A program made the position numbers and the translations under genes. From the NCBI GenBank assembly GCA_947463665.1, contig CANHUD010000185.1, forward strand, positions 1 to 5,207: a DNA stretch of 5,207 nucleotides, given 5' to 3'. Each line of letters opens with the position of its first letter. The first letter of the stretch is position 1. The stretch is from Sphingobacteriales bacterium. Its GTDB lineage: Bacteria > Bacteroidota > Bacteroidia > Chitinophagales > Chitinophagaceae. Positions 1-5,207 of the stretch are shown here, piece after piece. A model generated the notes under the pieces. It was not told the DNA's origin. It was given only the letters and a program-made list of their open reading frames with translations, and searched no databases.

Positions 1-735
1 AAGCTCTGGATGCCGGCTTCCCGTAAAATGGGACTGGCCACACGGTTGCTTCCGCTCACACCCTCCAAACACAACAACCTCGCGTTGATGCTGGAATCGA
101 TCAACGCACAAACAAAACTCGTCTACCTCTGCAATCCCAACAACCCTACGGGTACCGCACATGGTAAGGAGGAGATGGAAAATTTTGTACGAAAAGCCGC
201 TCAGAAAGCCATCGTGCTGCTCGATGAGGCATATACGGATTACGACGATACGCCTTCCATGTCGCACCTGGTAAATGAATTACCCAACCTGATCATCGCC
301 AAAACCTTCTCCAAAGTATATGGAATGGCGGGCGCACGCGTTGGATATCTGCTGGCTCAGCCCGATGTGATCAAACAACTCAACGAACTCCAGGCCTGGG
401 CCAATGCCGGTCCTTCCGCCGTTTCCATGAAAGGTGCCCTGGCCGCCATCGATGATCTGGACTTCATCGCGCACTGCCAGAAAGAAAACAAAAAAGCACG
501 AGCGATTTTCTCTAAAGGCCTGGAGAAACTGAATATCCCATTCATTCCATCGGTCACCAGTTTTGTGTATTTCGATGGCAAAGCCTATCCGCACAAGGTG
601 CCCGACTATCTGCAATCCCACCAGATCCTCGGCGCCCGGAGCTTTGAGGAAAACAGCTCCTGGTTGCGACTGAGCATCGGAACGCAACAGGAAATGCAGC
701 GGGTTGTTGACGTGCTGGAAAAAGGTAAGGCCTGA
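1..735 (+). CDS. PLP-dependent aminotransferase, HisC-like (5' partial)
   Basis: This is a class I/II (fold-type I) aminotransferase that transfers an amino group through pyridoxal phosphate, probably in the cytoplasm. The frame is open to the left edge (codons K-L-W precede the Met at position 10), so that Met is probably internal. About 120 N-terminal residues of a 350-370-residue family seem to be missing. Counting from that Met, CNPNNPTG lies at 41-48 (cofactor-ring Asn45), DEAY at 72-75 (Asp72 for the pyridine nitrogen, Tyr75), TFSKVYGMAGARVGY at 99-113 (Schiff-base Lys102, phosphate-binding Arg110), and WLRLSIGT at 218-225 (Arg220, the usual carboxylate-binding Arg). All catalytic positions visible here are intact. 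The sequence most resembles histidinol-phosphate aminotransferases. However, the next gene is an alginate-lyase-family gene and no his gene is visible, so the true substrate is uncertain. It is likely co-transcribed with that gene, 5 bases downstream. Confidence 0.93.
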   Translation, partial: KLWMPASRKMGLATRLLPLTPSKHNNLALMLESINAQTKLVYLCNPNNPTGTAHGKEEMENFVRKAAQKAIVLLDEAYTDYDDTPSMSHLVNELPNLIIAKTFSKVYGMAGARVGYLLAQPDVIKQLNELQAWANAGPSAVSMKGALAAIDDLDFIAHCQKENKKARAIFSKGLEKLNIPFIPSVTSFVYFDGKAYPHKVPDYLQSHQILGARSFEENSSWLRLSIGTQQEMQRVVDVLEKGKA

Positions 736-740
736 TACGG

Positions 741-1910
741 ATGCACATGAAATTCTTGCTGGCGATAGGTCCCATACTGCTGCTGATCCACTCCGTTCAG
801 GCCCAGATGCCGGGTGTATTCAAAGAGGCGGCCGCTGTTCTCCGGACAAGCGTTTTGCAGGAGGCCGATTCCGCTTTAACAGCCAAGCCCGTCACCGTCA
901 CCGCCTACCGGTCTGCCCGCAGTGCCGGCGGCCCGCATGATTTTTTCTCCGAAGGCGATTACTGGTGGCCGGACCCGCAAAACCCGCAGGGGCCCTATAT
1001 CCAGCGCGATGGGATGACCAATCCCGATAATTTCGTGGAGCACCGAATCGCGATGATCCGGTTCAGTAGGATCATGGGCGTACTGGCCTCTGCTTACTTG
1101 CTAACCAAAGAGGATAAGTATGCAGAACAGGCCTTTGTTCATGCACGTGCCTGGCTCGTGGATACCGCTACCCGGATGAACCCGCACATGCTCTATGCTC
1201 AGGCCATCAAAGGACGGTTCACAGGCAGGGGTATTGGTATTATTGACATGATCCAGTTTATGGAAGTGTCGCAGGCACTGAAAAAACTGGAATCGGCCCG
1301 TTCCGCCAAACCCGCTGAATATGCGGCTTTCCGGCATTGGTTCGATGAATACCTCCGCTGGGTGACTACCCATAAATATGGCATCGATGAAAAAAATGCG
1401 CTGAACAACCACGGTACCTGCTGGACGATGCAGGTGGCTGGTTTTGCATCTTTTACCGGAAATAAAGCCTTACTGGATACCTGCCGCAACCGATACAGGA
1501 ACATTCATCTACCGGATCAGATGGCCGCGAATGGAGGCTTTCCGAAAGAACTCGCCCGTACTAAACCATATGGTTATTCTTTGTTTAATCTGGATGCCAT
1601 GGCGATGATCTGCCAGATCCTCTCGGACCGAAAACAAAATCTCTGGACGTTTCAAACACCGGATCAGCGATCCATAGAAAAAGGCATCCGGTTTCTCTAT
1701 CCGTATGTGGCAGATAAGCAACGATGGCCATATAAGCAGGATGTGATGTATTGGGACGACTGGCCGGTGGCACAGCCATTTTTATTGTTTGGGGCGATGG
1801 CCTTTCGCAAAAAAAACTGGCTCCAGACATGGAAGCAACTGAATCATGTACCGGTGGTTCCGGAGATCATTCGCAATTTGCCGGTGCGCCATCCGCTGAT
1901 CTGGTTTTAA
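741..1910 (+). CDS. exported alginate lyase family protein
   Basis: This predicted secreted or periplasmic polysaccharide lyase has the alginate-lyase (PL5-like, alpha/alpha-barrel) fold, whose members cleave uronate-containing glycans by beta-elimination. A signal peptide covers residues 1-21, with likely cleavage at VQA-Q. The mature part carries the family's N-terminal signature EGDYWWPDP (71-79). GRGIGIIDM (162-170) follows, then NNHGT (222-226), whose Asn-His pair matches the catalytic Asn/His of characterised PL5 enzymes. ELARTKPYGYSLFNLDA (270-286) supplies the expected Arg (273) and Tyr (277 or 279). The length of 389 residues suits the family. Translation may start at the ATG at 741 or at 747 (MKFLLAIG). 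The second gives a more typical signal-peptide N-region, and no ribosome binding site decides between them. The gene sits 5 bases after the aminotransferase, so the two are probably one operon. The family assignment is firm. Activity on alginate itself is not shown, because Bacteroidota members of this broad family may act on other uronates. Confidence 0.9.
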   Translation: MHMKFLLAIGPILLLIHSVQAQMPGVFKEAAAVLRTSVLQEADSALTAKPVTVTAYRSARSAGGPHDFFSEGDYWWPDPQNPQGPYIQRDGMTNPDNFVEHRIAMIRFSRIMGVLASAYLLTKEDKYAEQAFVHARAWLVDTATRMNPHMLYAQAIKGRFTGRGIGIIDMIQFMEVSQALKKLESARSAKPAEYAAFRHWFDEYLRWVTTHKYGIDEKNALNNHGTCWTMQVAGFASFTGNKALLDTCRNRYRNIHLPDQMAANGGFPKELARTKPYGYSLFNLDAMAMICQILSDRKQNLWTFQTPDQRSIEKGIRFLYPYVADKQRWPYKQDVMYWDDWPVAQPFLLFGAMAFRKKNWLQTWKQLNHVPVVPEIIRNLPVRHPLIWF

Positions 1911-1948
1911 AATTAAAAAACCGGAGATAGTTCATACTACCTCCGGTT
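1911..1948 (-). terminator. intrinsic terminator between convergent genes
   Basis: An 8-bp stem (AACCGGAG at 1919-1926 with CTCCGGTT at 1941-1948) continues after one A/C mismatch into a 4-bp stem (TAGT 1928-1931 with ACTA 1936-1939) closed by a TCAT loop. Read on the minus strand, the stem is followed at once by TTTTTTAATTTT, which makes a standard rho-independent terminator for the barrel gene ending at 1972. On the plus strand the hairpin lies 8 bases after the lyase stop codon but is followed by CGCAGC, with no T-run. It would therefore stop that transcript less efficiently, or mainly protect its 3' end. Confidence 0.85.
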
Positions 1949-1971
1949 CGCAGCAAAACAGTACCTGTTTA

Positions 1972-2724
1972 TCAGAAGTTGAAAAACGTGGTCAGTTTAT
2001 AAAAACCTTTCTGCTCGGTAGCAGGGGTGCGTTTGGTGATGTCTGCTCCGCTGGTAAACCGAAGGCCATGTCCTTTAGGTGAAGTGAACTGGATATAAGG
2101 ACCAAACCACTGGTAAACATCCGAGCTGTTGCCCGCAGATGGATTCGATCTCAGGTGTTCAAAATGTAAACCCAATGAAATAGGGCCACCGGTTTTTACA
2201 CCACCATTGATCCAGTAGTGCAGAAAATTATTTTGAACGGCTGCATCTGTATATGCGTTTCCTGCTTTCACCTGCCCTTTTCGGGTGGCAGCATAATAGC
2301 CTAAGTAAAATTGACCTTCCAGCCATTTGGTGGAAAGGTTGCTTGTAAGCGATGGTACGATCCCTTCAAAAGGCATGCTAAATTCACCGGCAGATAACAG
2401 CTTTCCGTTCAGAATACCGAGTGACGGAGAGATTACCAGCGCGCCATCCGCCGCTTTAAAATTGAACCCCGCACCAAACTCCGTCCACAATCCACTGCCA
2501 CCACCGGTTCCAAAAGAAGGAGTGGTCCAGATAATGGAGTAAAACGTAAGATCCGTTTTATCGCTTAGCGAAACCGCGGCATTTACAGACGGATAAAATC
2601 CGAAGAAGGCGTCCTGGTTCAGGGAAAGATTCATCGAGTACCGGGGTTCTTTCTTAGTTTCCTGGGCTTTCGCGCTCATGGTACCAGCGAAGAGTAACAG
2701 GAATAAATAGCCAATTTTTCTCAT
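1972..2724 (-). CDS. putative outer-membrane beta-barrel-like protein
   Basis: The product is a 250-residue exported protein of unknown function. Residues 1-20 form a clear signal peptide (MRKIGYLFLLLFAG..) with cleavage at AKA-Q. The mature chain alternates polar and aromatic or hydrophobic residues in short strands, for example LTFYSIIWTT (59-68), LWTEFGAGFNFK (79-90), GQFYLGYYA (137-145) and ISLGLHFEHL (182-191). Gly/Asn/Ser-rich turns separate the strands. It ends in FYKLTTFFNF, whose terminal Phe is typical of the last strand of outer-membrane barrels. The size suits a barrel of roughly 8-12 strands. The style recalls small uncharacterised Bacteroidota proteins (perhaps DUF6733), but that name is from memory and unconfirmed. 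The ATG at 2724 is the only start that keeps the signal peptide. An A-rich leader without a Shine-Dalgarno sequence precedes it. It is monocistronic, with its own probable promoter and terminator. Confidence 0.82.
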   Translation of the reverse strand: MRKIGYLFLLLFAGTMSAKAQETKKEPRYSMNLSLNQDAFFGFYPSVNAAVSLSDKTDLTFYSIIWTTPSFGTGGGSGLWTEFGAGFNFKAADGALVISPSLGILNGKLLSAGEFSMPFEGIVPSLTSNLSTKWLEGQFYLGYYAATRKGQVKAGNAYTDAAVQNNFLHYWINGGVKTGGPISLGLHFEHLRSNPSAGNSSDVYQWFGPYIQFTSPKGHGLRFTSGADITKRTPATEQKGFYKLTTFFNF

Positions 2725-2785
2725 TTCGAATTTGTTTAAAGCGTTAAAATGGTTTGAATTCGAGATGAAATTAGCCTATAACCGG

Positions 2786-2793
2786 CAAAATTA
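2786..2793 (-). promoter_or_regulatory. probable Bacteroidota -7 element of the barrel gene
   Basis: On the minus strand this reads TAATTTTG, an exact match to the Bacteroidota primary-sigma -7 consensus TAnnTTTG, and it is the only exact match on that strand in the 2725-3148 interval. It would start transcription near 2780, giving a 5' leader of about 55 bases before the ATG at 2724. No TTG-type -33 element is evident at the expected distance, where the sequence is purely A/T. A 9-base direct repeat TATAATATA occurs at 2792-2800 and 2810-2818 (18-base period), overlapping and just upstream of the element. It could be a regulator site or just AT-rich sequence. Confidence 0.5.
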
Positions 2794-3009
2794 TAATATA
2801 TGGATTAAATATAATATAAGCTTAAGTTTTAAAATGCTGGTCAAAATAAACTGAAATGAAGGTTACTTTTTTCTAGATTATGTAGTAAAAACTGAATATT
2901 TTGGCCTAAAATACCTGCAATCTACTTACAACTATTTAAAATATATAAATAAATATAATGTGAAAATAAGATGCCTAGGTGGTTGCAAAAAGAATTATTT
3001 GGCTCGAAA

Positions 3010-3050
3010 TGCTAATATGTATTAATTAATAATATGTATAAATGTTAGCA
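3010..3050. repeat. AT-rich imperfect inverted repeat with internal direct repeat
   Basis: TGCTAATAT (3010-3018) faces ATGTTAGCA (3042-3050), giving 9 pairs with one G-T wobble on the plus strand. Inside it the decamer TAATATGTAT occurs twice (3013-3022 and 3030-3039, 17-base period) around the palindrome ATTAATTAAT (3021-3030). It could be an operator or a weak hairpin. The low GC content makes chance occurrence quite possible. Confidence 0.35.
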
Positions 3051-3148
3051 GATCTTTTGGGATTCTTGCTGTTTGTGATCAGGGTTTTTTGTTCTAATAG
3101 TTCGGGTTTAACAGTACAGTCCGATGATAAGTATTCAGATGATCCATA

Positions 3149-4783
3149 TCAATTTTTGATACACCTGACAGAATAACCAGTTCCCCGGTAATCAATTACG
3201 TTGGTTCTTGCTTCGCTGCCATTTACCCTGAACATATGGGAAGCAGTCCCAAAAGTTGTAGAGCTCCAGAAATAACCGGTATCTCCGCCTTTATCGATCG
3301 TTCCACCAACGGGTGTAGCATAGGTTGGCCCATTGTAGCGTCTGCCGGATAGCGGTAGTTTAAGGGGAGAAGCATAGCCACCTGTAGTGTTGCTGGAAGA
3401 CCAGCTTGCGCGTTCTGTTTCCCATTCACTTATGGTAGGGAGTCTCCATCCGGAAGGACAAACATTATTAGTGCCGCTGGTGCCCTGCCACAGATTGTTG
3501 TTAGACGTGGAGCGCCAATCGGTCTGTGGGGCAATGATGAAGTCGCCATGCCCCGGATTGTCTGTGCTGCTCAGGGTACTGGTGGTAGCAGAACCGGTAC
3601 CGGTACTGCTACTCGTCCAGGCAACCGATTGGTGGCCATCATCGCCACGTCCCCACTGGAACAAATCCCCATAGCCACTTGCATCTGAAACGCTAAGCGG
3701 AACCCTCGAAGCACCCAGGTTCCGGTCCATCCAGAGTCTGTTGTTACTTCCCAATACCACGCCATAGGTAACCGTCGCACCTCTGTAGGTAAAGGTTACC
3801 TGTGTCTGATAGGTAATCGTACGGGTTAGAGTGATGGTTTTACCACCTATGTTCACCGCAAAAGAAGCGGTACCGGCACTGGCAGGGGTTCCGGTTATGG
3901 TATAAGTCAGGGATCCAGATCCTACAGCAAACGTACCGGCATCCAGCGTAGCCGTAAGTCCGCTTACACCAGTAGAAGTGACGGTCTGCCCACTATGTGG
4001 GCCTCCATTGCCACCGGTATAATTAATCAGACTACTAACTCCACTGGATGGTACTGCATCGGCAAGTGTGCCGTTGGCCGTGCCAATGCTCAGCGCAGAT
4101 ACTTCTCCTGTAGCCACAGATCGGATAAGTGTAGTGGTCTGTCCTCCAACACTGATCGCAAACGATGCAGTACCATTGTTCGCGGGTGTTCCGCTGATAT
4201 TGTAGGTAAGGGAGCCATTTCCTTCCAAAAATGCTTCGGCAGCCAGAGTGGCAGTAAGGCCTGTTACTCCTGTGGAAGCAACGGATTGTCCGGGATTGTA
4301 TTCCCCGTTTCCTCCGGTATAGCTGTACAGATTACTCACCCCACTGGCGGCAACTCCTGAAACCAATGTGCCGTTGGAGGTACCGGGGGTTAACGTTGCG
4401 ATAGATCCGGGAGGCAAAGTAGTGTTCAGCTGTTGCCAGGCTCCTGCAAAAAATACATTAAGTGAACTGGAACTTGTATTGAAAATGATCGATCCATTAG
4501 CCGGGCTAACAATGGCATTGCGCTGGGTTACAGTCATCCTGGGGAGCACAAACCCTTGTGTAGTGGAGGATATCTCCACCAGTCCATCATTCCTGACACT
4601 CAGGATGGTGCCGGCTGAATTCCCTACTTTTAATGCAGAAGCCGCAGCCGTGGTGCCGGAACCCACCACTTCCAATTTGCTGGAAGGTGAACTGGTTCCA
4701 ATGCCTACCTGACTCATAAGTAGTAAGGGCATTCCTAACATAATGAATAGAAATCCCGGAATATATTTTAATATACTATACAT
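3149..4783 (-). CDS. secreted repeat protein with C-terminal FISUMP domain
   Basis: The product is a predicted surface or secreted protein of 544 residues and unknown function. Residues 1-24 are a signal peptide (..MPLLLMS), and the mature protein opens with QVGIGTSSPSSKLEV. This opening, together with the segment QGFVLPRMTVTQRNAI (76-91) and GSIIFNTSS, is a head seen in many Bacteroidota adhesin or tail-fibre-like proteins. Two tandem 100-residue modules follow (131-230 and 231-325). From about 330 to the end is a Fibrobacter succinogenes major paralogous domain (FISUMP, TIGR02145-like). Its hallmarks are LWMDRNLGASR (350-360), DLFQWGRGDDGH (373-384), NVCPSGWRLPTISEW (440-454), YFWSST (504-509) and the ending GYSVRCIKN. 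Cys442 and Cys541 are the mature protein's only cysteines and could form a disulfide. There is no type IX secretion sorting domain at the C-terminus, so export beyond the periplasm is unexplained. The gene stands alone, transcribed away from an AT-rich upstream region. Confidence 0.88.
   Translation of the reverse strand: MYSILKYIPGFLFIMLGMPLLLMSQVGIGTSSPSSKLEVVGSGTTAAASALKVGNSAGTILSVRNDGLVEISSTTQGFVLPRMTVTQRNAIVSPANGSIIFNTSSSSLNVFFAGAWQQLNTTLPPGSIATLTPGTSNGTLVSGVAASGVSNLYSYTGGNGEYNPGQSVASTGVTGLTATLAAEAFLEGNGSLTYNISGTPANNGTASFAISVGGQTTTLIRSVATGEVSALSIGTANGTLADAVPSSGVSSLINYTGGNGGPHSGQTVTSTGVSGLTATLDAGTFAVGSGSLTYTITGTPASAGTASFAVNIGGKTITLTRTITYQTQVTFTYRGATVTYGVVLGSNNRLWMDRNLGASRVPLSVSDASGYGDLFQWGRGDDGHQSVAWTSSSTGTGSATTSTLSSTDNPGHGDFIIAPQTDWRSTSNNNLWQGTSGTNNVCPSGWRLPTISEWETERASWSSSNTTGGYASPLKLPLSGRRYNGPTYATPVGGTIDKGGDTGYFWSSTTFGTASHMFRVNGSEARTNVIDYRGTGYSVRCIKN
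3809..4393 (-). repeat. two tandem ~300-base coding modules
   Basis: Within the FISUMP gene, residues 131-230 (bases 4094-4393) and 231-325 (3809-4093) align without a gap at an exact 100-residue offset. A hand count gives about 57 identities in 95 positions. Shared landmarks are NGTL, SGVS, YTGGNG, STGV.GLTATL, GSLTY.I.GTPA and GTASFA...GG.T.TL. The second copy is slightly shorter and runs into the FISUMP domain. The pattern fits an Ig-like beta-sandwich stalk module that spaces the terminal domain from the cell surface. The copies differ clearly at DNA level, so this is an old duplication rather than a recent slippage product. Confidence 0.85.
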
Positions 4784-4819
4784 TTTAGGGTAGTTCTGGT
4801 AGGTAGGAGTACGTAATTG

Positions 4820-4847
4820 CGATTTTAATAATCACAATCGAACGATT
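4820..4847. repeat. CGATT/AATCG inverted-repeat cluster upstream of FISUMP gene
   Basis: CGATT (4820-4824), AATCG (4836-4840) and CGATT (4843-4847) lie 37-63 bases before the FISUMP start codon. The last two form a compact dyad with a 2-base centre (AATCG-aa-CGATT). The position suits an operator or part of the promoter, but the arms are only 5 bases. Confidence 0.3.
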
Positions 4848-5119
4848 ATACTGGTATAGATATTACAGAATGATCTGTTTCAGTTTATATTTAATTAAAT
4901 CATATATCTAGTGGTCAGAAAATTAGATTTTTGTAATTGCCGTACCGGAAGTTGCTTCTGCATTTTCTTTTCAATTTCTTGTTTATATGGAACGATTAAT
5001 GTTCAATATGCCCCTCTTGTGTCCCTGCGATCAACTGAACAGGAAACCTGGTTTAAGAGCAGCTACGCCCCGCATAACAACCTGTAATCGTGTTTATGCT
5101 CTCACGGTTGCAACGGCGA

Positions 5120-5141
5120 TTAGATCGGCCGGCTGATCTAA
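5120..5141. repeat. 22-base near-perfect palindrome
   Basis: TTAGATC (5120-5126) and GATCTAA (5135-5141) flank the core GGCCGGCT, which itself pairs except for one G-T position. All 11 base pairs can form if the wobble is allowed. No T-run follows it on either strand, so it is not a standard terminator. It may be an operator, a repeat-element hairpin or the edge of a mobile element. Confidence 0.6.
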
Positions 5142-5148
5142 AAACAAC

Positions 5149-5197
5149 CCGAAAGGTCTTACATTCGGCTCAAATGCTGTTGGAGGACTTTTTGAGC
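5149..5197. repeat. two adjacent hairpin-forming inverted repeats
   Basis: CCGAA (5149-5153) pairs with TTCGG (5164-5168) around a 10-base loop. GCTCAAA (5168-5174) pairs with TTTGAGC (5191-5197) around a 16-base loop. They share base 5168, so the two stems abut, or they may be alternatives. With the palindrome at 5120-5141 they make a run of three dyads within 80 bases at the window edge. Confidence 0.4.
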
Positions 5198-5207
5198 GAA
5201 ATAGAAA

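Larger units (their letters stand above)
2725..3148. other. AT-rich intergenic region without genes
   Basis: This 424-base spacer lies between the barrel gene and the FISUMP gene, both on the minus strand. It is strongly A/T-biased and I found no protein-like open frame in it. It contains the probable barrel-gene promoter at its left end and an AT-rich inverted repeat at 3010-3050. No GC-rich stem with a T-tract was found directly downstream of the FISUMP gene (minus strand, below 3149), so how that transcript ends is not visible. The length leaves room for a small RNA or a binding region, but nothing in it can be named. Confidence 0.7.
4784..5207. other. non-coding or unassigned right end with a composition shift
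   Basis: Upstream of the FISUMP gene, bases 4801-4980 are about 29% GC with no credible gene. No exact TAnnTTTG promoter is present on the minus strand before the FISUMP start. From about 5041 to the edge GC rises to about 47%, and the segment contains several inverted repeats. Short open frames overlap here. One is a 49-codon plus frame at 4987-5136. The second is a plus frame from the ATG at 5096 to the edge, ending in ..MLLEDFLSEIE. The third is a minus frame from the edge to a TAA at 5094-5096. None resembles a protein I know and none can be preferred, so no gene is called. Confidence 0.5.

Noticed and set aside
704..940. Plus frame of 78 codons overlapping the aminotransferase and lyase starts
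   Set aside because: It overlaps two well-supported genes in another frame and has no protein-like features.
3147..3161. Small hairpin TATCAA-ttt-TTGATA at the FISUMP stop codon, considered as a terminator
   Set aside because: The stem has 6 pairs, all but one of them A-T, and no T-run follows it on the minus strand.
3995..4712. Plus-strand frames of 114 and 121 codons opposite the FISUMP gene
   Set aside because: They are antisense shadows of a gene with a clear signal peptide, repeats and a known domain, and their translations are Ser/Cys-rich and unlike real proteins.
4918..4925. Possible -7 element TAATTTTC on the minus strand for the FISUMP gene
   Set aside because: It matches only 7 of 8 positions (final G missing), has no -33 partner and would imply a leader of about 130 bases in AT-rich sequence.
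4987..5136. A 49-codon plus-strand frame starting MERLMFNMPLL
   Set aside because: It spans the composition change, has no recognisable domain or upstream signal, and ends inside the palindrome. It is probably a chance frame.
5094..5207. Minus frame open to the edge that could be the C-terminus of a gene (ends ..DLIAVATVRA)
   Set aside because: Only 37 residues are visible, no family is recognisable, and overlapping plus frames over the same bases are equally open. It is reported as an unassigned region instead.
1..5207. CRISPR array, tRNA or rRNA genes, and an identifiable insertion sequence
   Set aside because: No regularly spaced repeats, cloverleaf-like segments, rRNA-like stretches or recognisable transposase were seen on either strand.

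Overview
The window looks like chromosomal DNA of a Bacteroidota bacterium, probably near Chitinophagaceae or a related order. The reasons are three predicted exported proteins whose mature part begins at or near Gln (..AQ, ..AKAQ, ..MSQVGIGT), a FISUMP-type surface protein, no convincing Shine-Dalgarno sequence before any gene, one TAnnTTTG-type -7 promoter element, and moderate-GC genes separated by very AT-rich spacers. The family placement is inference from style, not from a database match.

Layout. Positions 1-735 (+) hold the C-terminal two thirds of a fold-type I PLP aminotransferase resembling histidinol-phosphate aminotransferase. After a 5-base gap, 741-1910 (+) encodes a complete exported alginate-lyase-family protein. 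The two are almost certainly one transcription unit, whose promoter lies left of the window. Convergent to them, 1972-2724 (-) encodes a small secreted or outer-membrane beta-barrel-like protein. A strong hairpin at 1919-1948, with its T-tract on the minus strand, separates the two directions. A gene-free AT-rich interval (2725-3148) carries the likely promoter of the barrel gene. Next, 3149-4783 (-) encodes a 544-residue surface protein. It has a signal peptide, a tail-fibre/adhesin-like N-terminal region, two tandem 100-residue repeats and a C-terminal FISUMP domain. From 4784 to the right edge no gene can be assigned. Its first part is about 29% GC and its last 167 bases about 47% GC, with nested inverted repeats and short overlapping open frames running off the edge.

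How the genes relate. The lyase, the barrel protein and the FISUMP protein are all predicted to be exported, so most of the window concerns the cell envelope. No SusC/SusD pair, sulfatase or sensor is present, so this is not a recognisable polysaccharide-utilisation locus. I found no strong evidence for a new multi-gene system. The best leads are the right-edge structured segment, the aminotransferase-lyase pairing, and the duplicated module of the FISUMP protein.
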